A DNA stretch of 64,000 bases, taken from positions 8,185,501-8,249,500 of the forward strand of contig NC_021191.1 in the NCBI RefSeq assembly GCF_000389965.1, read 5' to 3'. Numbering within the stretch: position 1 is the first letter of the stretch; the number at the start of each line of letters is the position of its first letter. This DNA is from Actinoplanes sp. N902-109. GTDB lineage: Bacteria; Actinomycetota; Actinomycetes; Mycobacteriales; Micromonosporaceae. The notes below the pieces were generated by a model. The model was not told the origin of the DNA and searched no databases. It worked only from the letters and a program-made list of their open reading frames with translations. Both the position numbers and the translations under genes were made by a program. This document shows, in pieces, positions 1 to 8,929 of the stretch.

Positions 1-88
1 GGCGGCCCGCGGCGGGTGGCAGCCCGACCCGCTCCGGCCGGGTCAGCTCGCGCCGGGCCCGCAGGAACTCCCCCAGTGCGTTGTCCAT
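1..88 (-). CDS. XRE/MmyB-type transcriptional regulator, N-terminal fragment
   Basis: Only the first 29 codons are inside the window; the gene runs off the left edge. From the ATG at 88 the protein begins MDNALGEFLRARRELTRPER and continues VGLPP. This is the usual opening of the actinobacterial helix-turn-helix regulators with a C-terminal MmyB-like ligand-binding domain. That family is often encoded divergently from a short-chain dehydrogenase that it probably controls, and an SDR gene starts divergently at 189. The roughly 100 bp between them would hold both promoters; a weak inverted repeat (GGTAG at 121-125 and CTACC at 134-138) is the only operator-like element seen. Function rests on the N-terminal motif and the context. 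Confidence 0.7.
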   Translation of the reverse strand, partial: MDNALGEFLRARRELTRPERVGLPPAAGR

Positions 89-188
89 CCCCCGACGGTA
101 GGCGGCCGGGACCGCGGGTGGGTAGCCGTGCCACTACCAGGGTCGGCGGGGCCTTCTCCGGGCCCGCCGGCCGGGCCAGCGTGGTGGC

Positions 189-917
189 ATGACTTCACTG
201 CAGAACCGGATCGCGGTCGTCACCGGTGCCTCCAGCGGCATCGGTGCGGCCACCGCCACCACGCTCGCCGCCGCCGGGGCCAAGGTCGCCGCCCTGGCCC
301 GCCGGGTGGACCGGCTCACCACCCTGGACGCCCTGCCGCTGGCCGTGGACGTCCGGGACCCAGCCGCACTGGGAGCAGCCGCCGACCGGGTCCGCACCGA
401 GCTGGGCCGGCCCGACCTCGTCGTCGCGAACGCCGGCGTGATGCTGGCCGCGCCGTTCGAGAAGGCCGATCCGGCCGAGTTGGACGCCATGATCGGCACC
501 AACGTGACCGGGCTGGTGCACACCGCCCGCGCCTTCATCGACGACCTGCTGGCCGCGGCGGCCGACGGCCGGCCCGCCGACCTCGTGCTGGTCGGGTCGG
601 TCGCCGGGCATCAGGTGTTCCTGAACTACGCGGTGTACGACGCCACCAAGGCCGCCGTCGCCCACCTGGCCCGTAACCTGCGCGCCGAGCTGGGGCCGCG
701 CGGCGTACGGGTCCGCACCGTCGAGCCGGGCGTGGTGACCACCGAGCTGGGCGACGGCATGCGCGACACCGGGTTGAGGACGGCGCTGGCCGACTGGCGG
801 GACTCCATGGAGACGCTGCGCAGCGAGGACATCGCGGCCGGGATCGCGTGGTCGGCCGGGGTGCCGCCGCGGCTGAACGTGGCCGAACTCATCATGGTCC
901 CCACCGCGCAGGGCTGA
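189..917 (+). CDS. SDR family NAD(P)-dependent oxidoreductase
   Basis: A 242-residue classical short-chain dehydrogenase/reductase. The cofactor-binding TGASSGIG lies at residues 12-19, the NAG motif at 81-83, and the catalytic Ser137, Tyr150 and Lys154 (YDATK) are all present. Length is normal for the family. Such enzymes reduce or oxidise small alcohols and ketones with NAD(P)(H) in the cytosol; the substrate cannot be read from the sequence. It is divergent from the MmyB-type regulator at the left edge, the usual arrangement for a regulator-controlled SDR, which is the best clue to its control. Confidence 0.93.
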   Translation: MTSLQNRIAVVTGASSGIGAATATTLAAAGAKVAALARRVDRLTTLDALPLAVDVRDPAALGAAADRVRTELGRPDLVVANAGVMLAAPFEKADPAELDAMIGTNVTGLVHTARAFIDDLLAAAADGRPADLVLVGSVAGHQVFLNYAVYDATKAAVAHLARNLRAELGPRGVRVRTVEPGVVTTELGDGMRDTGLRTALADWRDSMETLRSEDIAAGIAWSAGVPPRLNVAELIMVPTAQG

Positions 918-970
918 ACCGGGACTTTCGACCCGGAGCGCGATCATGGGCCGGCCGGTAGGTTGGGCTC

Positions 971-3013
971 GTGGCAAGCAGCGTCTACATCGCCGGGCTG
1001 GGTCCCGCGGTCGGCAAGAGCACCATCGCCCTCGGCGTGGTGGAGCTTCTCTCCCGGCAGGTGGCCGGCATCGGGGTGTTCCGGCCGCTGGTGCCGGCCA
1101 CCGGCCCGGATCCGCTGCTGACCCTGCTGACCGAGCGTTACCCGCTGGCCGCCGGCTATGCCGAGTCGTTCGGGGTGACCACGGCCGAGGCCGCCGAGCT
1201 GGTCGCCGACGGCAAGTGGGAGGAGCTGATCTCGCGCATCGTCGAGCGGTACCGCGACCTTGAGCGGCGCTGCTCCTCGGTGGTGGTGATCGGCAGCGAC
1301 TTCACCGACGGGCGGCCCAGCGGTGGCGACGGGATGCCGCGCGAGCTCGGGTTCAATGCCCGGCTCGCGACCGAGTTCGGCAGCGTGGTGCTGCCCGTCG
1401 TGGGGGCGCAGGGGGCGCGGTCGGCGTACCACTCGTTCACCGACCTGAACGCGACGGTGGTGGCGGTCATCGCCAACCGGGTGCCCGCCGGGGTCACCCC
1501 GCCCGAGGGGCTGCCCGTGCCGGTGTGGGCGATCCCCGAGGTGCCCGCCGTGGCCGCGCCGACCGTCGCCGAGGTGGCCGCCGCGCTCGATGCGACCGTC
1601 GTGACCGGTGGGGCTGCCGCCCTCGACCGCGACGTGCTCGACTACGTGGTGGGCGCGGCGCATGTCCCGGTGGTGCTCGACCACCTGGTCGACGGGGCGA
1701 TGCTGATCACCCCGGGCGACCGGGCCGACCTGCTGGTGGCCGCGAGCGCCGCGCACGCCGCGGGCAACGTGACGCTGGCCGGGCTGGTGCTCACCCTCGG
1801 CGAGTTCCCCGACCCGCGGGCCGTCCGGGTGATCGAGCGGCTGCACACCGGGCTGGCGACCCTGGTGGTGCCCACCGACAGCTTCGACACCATCAACGCG
1901 GCCGGGCGGATCCAGGCCCGGCTCAGCCCGGCCACCCCGCGCAAGATCGAGGCGGCGCTGGGCGCGTTCGAGCAGCACGTGGACACCGCCGAGCTGACCC
2001 GGCTGCTCGACGTCACCCGCTCGGCCCGGGTCACGCCGCTGATGTTCGAGAACGACCTGATCGACCGGGCCCGCTCCAACCGCCGCCACCTCGTGCTGCC
2101 CGAGGGGACCGAGGAACGCATCCTGCGTGCGACCGAGACGCTGCTGCGCCGCGGCGTCGCCGACCTGACGCTGCTCGGCGACCCGGCCGAGATCAACCGG
2201 CGGGCGCGGGAGCTGGGCGTCGAGATCGGCGGGGCGCAGCTCATCGACCCCGCGACCAGCGAGTGGCGGGACGACTTCGCCGAGCGCTACGCGACCGCCC
2301 GCAAGCACAAGGGTGTGTCGCTCGACCTGGCCCACGACGTGGTGCGTGACGTCAACTACTTCGGCACGATGATGGTCGCGGCGGGCCTGGCCGACGGCAT
2401 GGTCTCCGGGGCCACCCACACCACGGCGGCCACGATCCGGCCGGCGTTCGAGATCATCAAGACCGTCCCGGGTGTCTCGGTCGCCTCCAGCGTCTTCTTC
2501 ATGCTGCTTTCCGACCGCGTCCTGGTGTACGGCGACTGCGCCGTCAACCCCGACCCCGACGCCGCGCAGCTGGCCGACATCGCGCTGTCATCCGCCGCCA
2601 CCGCCGCGGCCTTCGGCATCGAGCCCCGGGTGGCCATGCTGTCGTACTCGACCGGCAGCTCGGGTGCGGGCGCCGACGTGGAGAAGGTCGCCGCAGCCAC
2701 CGCCCTGGTCCGCGAGCGCCGGCCCGACCTGCCGGTGGAGGGCCCGATCCAGTACGACGCGGCGATCGACCCGGCGGTGGCGGCGACCAAGCTGCCGGAC
2801 AGCGCCGTGGCGGGCAAGGCAACCGTGTTCGTCTTCCCCGATCTCAACACCGGCAACAACACCTACAAGGCCGTGCAGCGCTCGGCCGGCGCGGTGGCGG
2901 TCGGCCCGGTCATGCAGGGCTTGCGTCAACCGGTCAACGATCTCTCCCGGGGAGCGACAGTGAAGGACATCATCAACACCGTGGCCATCACGGCGATCCA
3001 GGCCGGCTCATGA
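971..3013 (+). CDS. pta: phosphate acetyltransferase
   Basis: A 680-residue long-form phosphate acetyltransferase, interconverting acetyl-CoA plus phosphate and acetyl-phosphate plus CoA. The N-terminal P-loop-type domain begins VYIAGLGPAVGKSTIALG. The central DRTGG-like regulatory region spans roughly residues 200-330. The C-terminal catalytic PTA domain (about 355-680) contains FENDLIDRA, LPEGTEERIL and the typical end region FPDLNTGNNTYKAVQR. The start is the GTG at 971. The stop overlaps the start of ackA by four bases (ATGA), so the two are translationally coupled and form the acetate overflow/activation pathway. Confidence 0.97.
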   Translation: MASSVYIAGLGPAVGKSTIALGVVELLSRQVAGIGVFRPLVPATGPDPLLTLLTERYPLAAGYAESFGVTTAEAAELVADGKWEELISRIVERYRDLERRCSSVVVIGSDFTDGRPSGGDGMPRELGFNARLATEFGSVVLPVVGAQGARSAYHSFTDLNATVVAVIANRVPAGVTPPEGLPVPVWAIPEVPAVAAPTVAEVAAALDATVVTGGAAALDRDVLDYVVGAAHVPVVLDHLVDGAMLITPGDRADLLVAASAAHAAGNVTLAGLVLTLGEFPDPRAVRVIERLHTGLATLVVPTDSFDTINAAGRIQARLSPATPRKIEAALGAFEQHVDTAELTRLLDVTRSARVTPLMFENDLIDRARSNRRHLVLPEGTEERILRATETLLRRGVADLTLLGDPAEINRRARELGVEIGGAQLIDPATSEWRDDFAERYATARKHKGVSLDLAHDVVRDVNYFGTMMVAAGLADGMVSGATHTTAATIRPAFEIIKTVPGVSVASSVFFMLLSDRVLVYGDCAVNPDPDAAQLADIALSSAATAAAFGIEPRVAMLSYSTGSSGAGADVEKVAAATALVRERRPDLPVEGPIQYDAAIDPAVAATKLPDSAVAGKATVFVFPDLNTGNNTYKAVQRSAGAVAVGPVMQGLRQPVNDLSRGATVKDIINTVAITAIQAGS

Positions 3014-4128
3014 AGATCCTGGTGCTCAACTCGGGGTCCTCATCGGTCAAGTACCGGCTCTTCGACGCCGGCGAGACGGTGGCCAAGGGCCTGATCGAGC
3101 GGATCGGTGAGCCCGGCGGCGACGCGGCCGACCACAGCGAGGCGCTGCGCCGGGTGATGGAGTCGGTCGACCTGTCCGGGCTCGGTGCGGTCGGGCACCG
3201 GGTGGTGCACGGCGGCAGCGTGTTCGGCTCGGCCACGGTGGTCGACGACGACGTGGTCGAGGCGGTCGAGGAGCTGGTGCCGCTCGCCCCGCTGCACAAC
3301 CCCGCGGCCCTCAGCGGCATCGCGGTGGCCCGCAAGCTGCTGCCGGACGTGCCGCAGGTGGCCGTGTTCGACACCGCCTTCCACCAGAGCATCCCGCCGT
3401 CCGGGGTGACCTATGCGGTCGATGCCGGGCTGGCGGCGCGCTGGCAGATCCGGCGCTACGGCTTCCACGGCACCTCGCACGCCTACGTGGCCCGGCAGAC
3501 CGCGGAACTGCTCGGCCGGCCGGTCGCCGACACCAAGGTGATCACCTTGCACCTCGGCAACGGCGCCAGCGCGTGCGCGGTGGCCGGCGGCCGCAGTGTG
3601 GCCACCTCGATGGGCATGTCCCCGCAGTCCGGGCTGGTCATGGGCACCCGCAGCGGGGACGTGGACCCGACGGTGATCTTCCACCTGCACCGGGTTGCGG
3701 GGCTGCCGCTGGACGAGATCGAACGGTCGCTCACCCGGTTCGCCGGGTTGCAGGGGTTGGCCGGCGACAACGACATGCGCACGATCCAGCGCCGCCGCGA
3801 CGAGGGCGACGCGGCTGCCACGCTGGCGTTCGACGTCTATTGCCGGCGCGTCAAGGAGTACGTCGGGATGTACCTGGCCGTGCTGGGCGGCGCCGACGCC
3901 GTCACCTTCACCGCCGGGGTGGGGGAGAACTCGCCGGCTGTGCGGGCCGCCGCACTCGACGGCCTGGCCGCGCTCGGCATCACCGTCGACCCCGGACGCA
4001 ACGCCCGCGGCGATCGCGTCATCTCACCGGACGGTGCCCCGGTCGCGGTGTGCGTGGTCCCCACCGACGAGGAGGCGGAGATCGCCCGGCAGACCGAGGA
4101 GGTCAGCTCAGGGCAAGCCAGGCGATGA
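3010..4128 (+). CDS. ackA: acetate kinase
   Basis: A 372-residue acetate kinase that makes ATP and acetate from acetyl-phosphate and ADP, or the reverse. It opens with the family signature MKILVLNSGSSSVKYRLFD. It also carries GHRVVHGG, FDTAFHQ, the RRYGFHGTSH segment, the phosphate-binding HLGNGAS, and FTAGVGENS near the C terminus. It starts inside the pta stop codon. Its 3' end overlaps the convergent small membrane-protein gene by 26 bp. Confidence 0.97.
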   Translation: MKILVLNSGSSSVKYRLFDAGETVAKGLIERIGEPGGDAADHSEALRRVMESVDLSGLGAVGHRVVHGGSVFGSATVVDDDVVEAVEELVPLAPLHNPAALSGIAVARKLLPDVPQVAVFDTAFHQSIPPSGVTYAVDAGLAARWQIRRYGFHGTSHAYVARQTAELLGRPVADTKVITLHLGNGASACAVAGGRSVATSMGMSPQSGLVMGTRSGDVDPTVIFHLHRVAGLPLDEIERSLTRFAGLQGLAGDNDMRTIQRRRDEGDAAATLAFDVYCRRVKEYVGMYLAVLGGADAVTFTAGVGENSPAVRAAALDGLAALGITVDPGRNARGDRVISPDGAPVAVCVVPTDEEAEIARQTEEVSSGQARR

Positions 4129-4270
4129 CCGCGACCAGCACGACGGCAACCGCGACCACGCCGATGATCAGCGGGGTCTTCGAGGCGGCCGGCGGCTCCT
4201 CGGGGGTGTTGTGGGTGAAGGCGCGGAAGGCCTCGGTGTTGCCACTCGGATCGACGTGGTTGTCAGACAT
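4103..4270 (-). CDS. small single-pass membrane protein
   Basis: A 55-residue protein starting at the ATG at 4270 (MSDNHVDPSGNTEAFRAF...). A polar N-terminal half is followed by one hydrophobic segment (PLIIGVVAVAVVLVAVIAWL) that ends the protein, so it is a C-terminally anchored membrane protein. An upstream in-frame ATG at 4297 would add nine residues but looks less likely. Convergent with ackA, overlapping its last 26 bp. I recognise the N-terminal pattern as a conserved actinobacterial hypothetical but know no function. Confidence 0.7.
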   Translation of the reverse strand: MSDNHVDPSGNTEAFRAFTHNTPEEPPAASKTPLIIGVVAVAVVLVAVIAWLALS

Positions 4271-4314
4271 GCGCACGACCTTATCGAAGTCCCGCACCTG
4301 ACCGGGAAGGCGCC

Positions 4315-4866
4315 GTGAACGAGCAGCTCTCCGTGATCGAGCAGATCGTGCGGGTGACTACCGCCGCCGGTCTGGATGTCTGGCTGCGCGGCGGCTGGGC
4401 GATGGATTTCTTCCTCGGTGAGGTGACCCGGCCCCATGTGGACATCGACTTCTTCTGCCGGGCTACGGATGCCGACCGGCTGGCCGGTCTGCTGCACGGG
4501 CTCGGCTGTCGCGACGATCCCGGGCCGCCGGCCGCGCAGCAGCGCGACTTCCGCACCCCGGCAGGCGTCGAGATCAGCTTCGCCCTGCTCACCTTCGACC
4601 CGCAGGGCTGTCCCACGGTCGGCGGTGGTCCGTACGCGGGGGAACGCTGGCCGAGCGATCTCCTGGACGGACCGCCGGGCTTCCTCGGCGGGGTCGAGTG
4701 CCGCATCGTCGCGCCCCGGGCCCAGATCGAGATCAAGCGGATGATGCCGGTCTGGGTGCCCGGGATGCGCCGCCGCGCCAAGGACGCCGAGGACATCGCC
4801 CGGCTGACGGCGGCGCTCAGTGCAGGTGGTCGACCGCTATCTTGCCGAACACGTCGCCCGAGTTGA
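4315..4866 (+). CDS. nucleotidyltransferase, aminoglycoside/lincosamide adenylyltransferase-like
   Basis: A 183-residue protein starting with GTG at 4315 behind GGGAAGG. It carries the minimal nucleotidyltransferase fold: LRGGWAMDFFLG at about residues 24-35, then RPHVDIDFFCR with the paired acidic metal ligands (DID) at about 43. This resembles the ANT(2'')/LinB-like antibiotic adenylyltransferase group, but many housekeeping proteins share the fold, so resistance activity is not established. The 3' end overlaps the last 50 bp of the convergent oxidoreductase gene. Confidence 0.75.
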   Translation: MNEQLSVIEQIVRVTTAAGLDVWLRGGWAMDFFLGEVTRPHVDIDFFCRATDADRLAGLLHGLGCRDDPGPPAAQQRDFRTPAGVEISFALLTFDPQGCPTVGGGPYAGERWPSDLLDGPPGFLGGVECRIVAPRAQIEIKRMMPVWVPGMRRRAKDAEDIARLTAALSAGGRPLSCRTRRPS

Positions 4867-5767
4867 GCCGGGCGAACGCATCGGCCACCGCCGAGAAGCC
4901 GTAGGTCGAGTCGATCACCGGCCGGACGTTCTTCTCGACGCAGAGGGCCAGCAGGGCGGCGAGCTCGTCGGCCGTACCCATGGTGCTGCCCAGGATGTCG
5001 AGCTGCATCATGAAGACCCGGCGCAGGTCGATCTTGGGGAACGGGCCGCCGGTGGCGCCGCAGACCACGATGCGGGCACCCGGGGCCGCGCACTTGAGGG
5101 AGTGCTCGAAGGTGGGCGCGCCCACCGACTCGATGACCACCCCGACCCGCTCGGGCAGCCGGGCCCCCGGCTCGACCGCCGTGGCGCCGAGCGCGGCGAT
5201 CCGCTCGCGCTTGGCGGCGTCCCGGCTGGTCGCGTAGACCCGCTTGCCGAGCGCCGCCGCCAGCACCACCGCGGCCGTCGCCACGCCGCCGCCCGCACCC
5301 TGCACCAGCACCGCCTCCGCGGACGACACGCGGCCCCGGGTCGTGAGCATGTGATAGGCCGTCAGCCAGGCGGTCGGCAGGCACGCCGCGTCGAGGAACG
5401 AGATGCCGGCCGGCTTGGGCACCAGGTTGGCCGCGGGCACCGCGACACGTTCGGCCAGCGTGCCCGGCCAGCGCTCGGAGAGCAGCGAGAAGCCGCGGGG
5501 ATCGCCCGCGTCCTCGATCACCGAGTGGATGACGACCTCGTTGCCGTCCGGGTCCACACCGGACGCATCGCAGCCCAGGATCATCGGGAGCCGGTCGGCG
5601 GGCAGCCCGACGCCGCGCAGTGACCAGAGCTCGTGGTGGTTGAGCGAGCTGGCCCGCACGTCCACCGTCACCCAGCCGTCCGGCGGGCTGGGCTCGGGCT
5701 GCTCGCCGACGGTGAGCGCGGCGAGCGGCTCGTCCGGTTTCGTGGCACTGGCATAGGCGGCACGCAT
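4817..5767 (-). CDS. zinc-binding-type alcohol dehydrogenase / quinone oxidoreductase family protein
   Basis: A 316-residue MDR-superfamily protein from the ATG at 5767. The N-terminal GroES-like domain includes SSLNHHELWSLRG and LGCDASGV. The Rossmann domain contains VLVQGAGGGVATAAVVLA and later VVIESVGAPTFEHSLKC. The structural zinc-cysteine cluster of true alcohol dehydrogenases is missing, so it belongs to the zinc-independent quinone-oxidoreductase-like branch using NADPH. It lies 14 bp downstream of the malic enzyme gene and is probably co-transcribed with it. An upstream in-frame GTG could add six residues. Confidence 0.88.
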   Translation of the reverse strand: MRAAYASATKPDEPLAALTVGEQPEPSPPDGWVTVDVRASSLNHHELWSLRGVGLPADRLPMILGCDASGVDPDGNEVVIHSVIEDAGDPRGFSLLSERWPGTLAERVAVPAANLVPKPAGISFLDAACLPTAWLTAYHMLTTRGRVSSAEAVLVQGAGGGVATAAVVLAAALGKRVYATSRDAAKRERIAALGATAVEPGARLPERVGVVIESVGAPTFEHSLKCAAPGARIVVCGATGGPFPKIDLRRVFMMQLDILGSTMGTADELAALLALCVEKNVRPVIDSTYGFSAVADAFARLNSGDVFGKIAVDHLH

Positions 5768-5781
5768 AGCAGCGACGCTAG

Positions 5782-7038
5782 TCACCCGGCCACAGCGGCG
5801 CCACCCAGAGCCGGGGCCGGGGACACCGGGATCAGCCGGGCCACCCCGTCCCGCTCGGCGGTGCGGGCCACCGCTGCCGCCACCGCCGGGGCGACCCGCG
5901 GGTCCAGCGCCGACGGCACGATCAGGTCGGGCCGCAGCTCGGCCGCGACGATCTCGGCGATCGCGTCGGCGGCGGCCATCTTCATCCGGCTGGTGATCCT
6001 GGAGGCCCGGGCGTCCAGGGCGCCGCGGAAGATGCCCGGGAACGCCAGCACGTTGTTGATCTGGTTGGGGAAGTCGCTGCGCCCGGTCGCGACAATCGCC
6101 GCGTACTTGTGCGCGACGACCGGCATGACCTCCGGCGTCGGGTTGGCCAGACCGAAGATCACCGCGTTCGGCGCCATGCCGGCCAGCGCGCTCTCCGGGA
6201 TGGTCCCGCCCGAGACCCCGATCAGAACGTCCGCTCCGATCAGCGCCTCCTGGATGCCCCCGGTACGCCCGGAGTAGTTGGTCTGCGCCGCGAGCGCCGC
6301 CTTCACCGGGCTGAGCCCGGGCCGGTCGGCCGCGATGATGCCCTGCGAGTCGCAGACGATGATGTTCGCGCCGTGCACCCCGGCGGCGATCAGCGTCTCG
6401 GTGATGGCGACCCCGGCCGCCCCGGCGCCGCTGACCACCACGCGCAGGTCGGCGAAGCGGCGGTTGAGCAGGGTGACCGCGTTGCGCAGGGCGGCGAGCA
6501 CCACGATGGCCGTACCGTGCTGGTCGTCGTGGAAGACCGGGATGTCCAGCGCCTCGTCCAGCCGGCGCTCGATCTCGAAGCAGCGGGGCGCGCTGATGTC
6601 CTCCAGGTTGATCCCGCCGAACGACGGGCCGAGCGCCTTGACCACCGCGATGATGCCCTCGACATCCTGGGTGTCCAGACAGACCGGCACCGCGTCGACG
6701 CCGCCGAACTGCTTGAACAGCACCGCCTTGCCCTCCATCACGGGCATCGCCGCCTTGGGGCCGATGTTGCCCAGCCCCAGCACGGCCGAGCCGTCGCTGA
6801 CCACCGCGACCGTGTTGCCGGTCCAGGTGTAGTCGGCGGCCAGGCCGGGTGACTCGGCGATGGCGGTGCAGACCCGGGCCACGCCGGGGGTGTAGGCCAG
6901 CGCCAGGTCGTCCCGGCTGGCCAGTGGCACGGTCGCGGCGATCGCCATCTTGCCGTGCCGGTGCCGGTCGAAGACGGGATCGGCGGCCAGGGCAGGGTCG
7001 AGCTCGAAACTGAAGAAGGTCACGGGAACTCCAGACAC
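5782..7038 (-). CDS. NAD(P)-dependent malic enzyme
   Basis: A 418-residue short-form malic enzyme (oxidative decarboxylation of malate to pyruvate). Diagnostic segments are LALAYTPGVARVCTAIAE, NTVAVVSDGSAVLGLGNIG, VFHDDQHGTAIV with the metal-binding DD, VVSGAGAAGVA for the dinucleotide site, and FGLANPTPE. The start is the GTG at 7038. The coenzyme cannot be assigned with certainty. A plausible operon with the downstream oxidoreductase (14 bp gap). With pta-ackA nearby, this corner of the window deals with pyruvate/acetyl-CoA metabolism. Confidence 0.95.
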   Translation of the reverse strand: MSGVPVTFFSFELDPALAADPVFDRHRHGKMAIAATVPLASRDDLALAYTPGVARVCTAIAESPGLAADYTWTGNTVAVVSDGSAVLGLGNIGPKAAMPVMEGKAVLFKQFGGVDAVPVCLDTQDVEGIIAVVKALGPSFGGINLEDISAPRCFEIERRLDEALDIPVFHDDQHGTAIVVLAALRNAVTLLNRRFADLRVVVSGAGAAGVAITETLIAAGVHGANIIVCDSQGIIAADRPGLSPVKAALAAQTNYSGRTGGIQEALIGADVLIGVSGGTIPESALAGMAPNAVIFGLANPTPEVMPVVAHKYAAIVATGRSDFPNQINNVLAFPGIFRGALDARASRITSRMKMAAADAIAEIVAAELRPDLIVPSALDPRVAPAVAAAVARTAERDGVARLIPVSPAPALGGAAVAG

Positions 7039-7159
7039 GCATCGGTTGTCGGTCAGCCAGCCGTTCCCTGGAGCGCGAGTCTGCGCGGGACGGCGTGCGA
7101 TGCGGGGGTCACCCGGACGGTCGGCCGCAAGACTTCGGTGTGCTGCGGCATTCCGGACA

Positions 7160-7495
7160 CTAGCCCAGCTTGCCGGGCCGTGGCCAGTAGCGAAACACCA
7201 CCCGTCCGAGGACGTCGGCCACCCCGAACGCCCGCGAGTCGTCGGTGACGAACTCGTTGTCCCCCTGGATCCACCACCCGCCGTCCTGTTCCCGCAGGGC
7301 CCGCTTCACCACCAGCAGCCCGGGCCGTGAGCGGAAGGTGGCGACCACCACATCGCCGGTGCGGACCCGTCGGGTCCGGTGCACGACCAGGGCATCCCCG
7401 GTACGGAGGGTGGGCGCCATGGAGGGCCCGTGCACCGCCACGGCGAACAGCGGTAGTTGCAACCTCATGGCATCAATCCCGGCGCGAGTGTGCAT
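7160..7495 (-). CDS. sodX: nickel-type superoxide dismutase maturation protease (S26 family)
   Basis: A 111-residue S26-type peptidase without the long membrane anchor of housekeeping signal peptidases. The catalytic serine is in HGPSMAPTL (Ser25) and the general-base lysine in VVKRAL (Lys64); IQGDN is the usual box D-like motif. It sits head-to-head with sodN, the classical arrangement. Its accepted job is to remove the SodN propeptide and expose the nickel-binding N-terminal histidine. The start could also be Met10 (7468), which the homology would equally allow. Confidence 0.9.
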   Translation of the reverse strand: MHTRAGIDAMRLQLPLFAVAVHGPSMAPTLRTGDALVVHRTRRVRTGDVVVATFRSRPGLLVVKRALREQDGGWWIQGDNEFVTDDSRAFGVADVLGRVVFRYWPRPGKLG

Positions 7496-7552
7496 ACAGA
7501 TGTAAGGGGTAGTGTCAGACCCGGATCATCGCAAACTCATGGAGGGGTCCTG

Positions 7553-7957
7553 ATGCGACTTCCGCGTTTCTTCACGCCGCGCACTGTGGTCAGCGCGCAC
7601 TGCGACCTGCCGTGCGGGGTTTACGACCCGGCGCAGGCCCGCATCGAGGCGGAGTCGGTGAAGGCCATCGCCGAGAAGTACCAGGCGAACACCGACCCCG
7701 AGTTCCGCACCCGCGCCATCCTCATCAAGGAGCAGCGCGCCGAGCTGGTCAAGCACCACCTGTGGGTGCTCTGGACGGACTACTTCAAGGCTCCGCACTT
7801 CGAGAAGTACCCGCAGCTCAACCAGCTGTTCAACGAGGCCACCAAGCTGGCCGGGGCGTCCGGCGCCAAGGGTTCGATGGACCCGGCCGTCGGCGACCAA
7901 CTCCTGGCCAAGATCGAGGAGATCTCCAAGATCTTCTGGGAGACCAAGCAGGCGTGA
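7553..7957 (+). CDS. sodN: nickel superoxide dismutase
   Basis: A 134-residue Ni-SOD precursor. The start is the ATG at 7553 behind GGAGGGG at 7541-7547. A 15-residue propeptide is followed by the nickel hook HCDLPCGVY, so the ligands are His16, Cys17 and Cys21 of the precursor (His1, Cys2, Cys6 of the mature protein). The rest is the four-helix bundle ending EEISKIFWETKQA. Cytosolic dismutation of superoxide. Divergent from the maturation protease; the following GNAT gene overlaps its stop codon. Nickel-dependent regulation is usual for this family in Streptomyces, but I see no clear operator in the 57-bp gap. Confidence 0.97.
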   Translation: MRLPRFFTPRTVVSAHCDLPCGVYDPAQARIEAESVKAIAEKYQANTDPEFRTRAILIKEQRAELVKHHLWVLWTDYFKAPHFEKYPQLNQLFNEATKLAGASGAKGSMDPAVGDQLLAKIEEISKIFWETKQA

Positions 7958-8454
7958 GCTCTGCAACCATCCGGCCGGTACGTCGCTCCGACGTGCCGGC
8001 CGTGGTCTCTCTGGTGCACGAGCTCGCCACGTACGAGCGTGCACCGGAGTCCTGCCACCTCACCGAGGAGCAGCTGACCGCCGCGTTGTTCGGCCCGGCC
8101 CCCGCACTGTTCGGGCATGTTGCCGTGGACGACAGCGACACTCCTTACGGCATGGCGCTCTGGTTCCTCAACTTCTCGACCTGGGAGGGCGGCCACGGGA
8201 TCTATCTCGAGGACCTCTATGTCAGCCCTGGTCACCGGCAGACCGGGGCCGGCGAGGCGCTGATCGCCGAGCTGGCCCGGATCTGCGTCGAGCGGGGCTA
8301 CCACCGGCTCGAGTGGGTCATGATCGAGTGGAATCCGGCCGCTTCGTTCTTCGCCCGGCTGGGCGCCGCCCCCAGCCGGAACTGGCTGCCCTATCGGCTG
8401 ACCGGTTCCGCCCTCGGCCGACTCGCCGAGCGAGCATCGGCCGCCAGGCGATAG
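7954..8454 (+). CDS. GNAT family N-acetyltransferase
   Basis: A 166-residue acetyltransferase starting with the GTG at 7954, which overlaps the sodN stop (GTGA). The N terminus reads SSATIRPVRRSDVPAVVSLV. The acetyl-CoA-binding motif A is LEDLYVSPGHRQTGAGEAL, and the C-terminal ARLGA region is typical. Length and architecture resemble diamine or thialysine N-acetyltransferases, but the acceptor cannot be assigned. Translational coupling to sodN suggests co-expression under the same nickel or oxidative control. Confidence 0.88.
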   Translation: MSSATIRPVRRSDVPAVVSLVHELATYERAPESCHLTEEQLTAALFGPAPALFGHVAVDDSDTPYGMALWFLNFSTWEGGHGIYLEDLYVSPGHRQTGAGEALIAELARICVERGYHRLEWVMIEWNPAASFFARLGAAPSRNWLPYRLTGSALGRLAERASAARR

Positions 8455-8481
8455 AGTTTCGACCATCGGGAGGATGGGGTC

Positions 8482-8895
8482 GTGACGCAGCTGGAGACAA
8501 CGCATCCGGGGCCGGCGTTCGGTGACGACGTCGTGCTGCTCACGGTGCCCGCCGACGGTGGCTATCTCGGTGTGCTCCGCACTGCCACCGCGGGCCTGGC
8601 GGCGCGGCTGCACTTCGCACTGGACGAGATCGAGGATCTTCGCATCGCGGTCGACGAGGCGTGCGCCATGCTGCTCGCGATCGCGACCCGCGATGCCGAG
8701 CTGGAGTGCCGGTTCACGGTCACCGAGGACGCCCTCACCGTCGAGGTGACCGTGTCGACCGTCAAGGGGGCCAAGCTGCCGTCGGAGTCGTCGTTCGCGT
8801 GGAAGGTGCTGACCGCGCTGACCACCTCGGCGCAGGCCGAGGCGACCGGCCGGCACGCGACGATCCGCCTGCTCACCCGGCGCACCGAGTTCTGA
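8482..8895 (+). CDS. RsbW-like anti-sigma factor / ATPase domain protein
   Basis: A 137-residue single-domain GHKL ATPase of the RsbW/SpoIIAB type, starting with GTG at 8482 behind GGGAGGATGGG. The IEDLRIAVDEACAMLL segment is the N-box region that holds Mg-ATP. Later residues (AWKVLTALT...) replace the usual G-box weakly. Such proteins bind an alternative sigma factor and may phosphorylate a STAS anti-antagonist. No sigma gene is adjacent; a 17-bp tandem repeat follows directly. Confidence 0.8.
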   Translation: MTQLETTHPGPAFGDDVVLLTVPADGGYLGVLRTATAGLAARLHFALDEIEDLRIAVDEACAMLLAIATRDAELECRFTVTEDALTVEVTVSTVKGAKLPSESSFAWKVLTALTTSAQAEATGRHATIRLLTRRTEF

Positions 8896-8929
8896 CCCCG
8901 GCGCCACGTCCGGGCCACGATCCGGCCGG

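Noticed and set aside
944..2419. Long open frame antisense to pta
   Set aside because: Composition is His/Arg/Gly-rich with no similarity; it mirrors the strongly coding pta frame and has no ribosome site. Typical GC-rich shadow.
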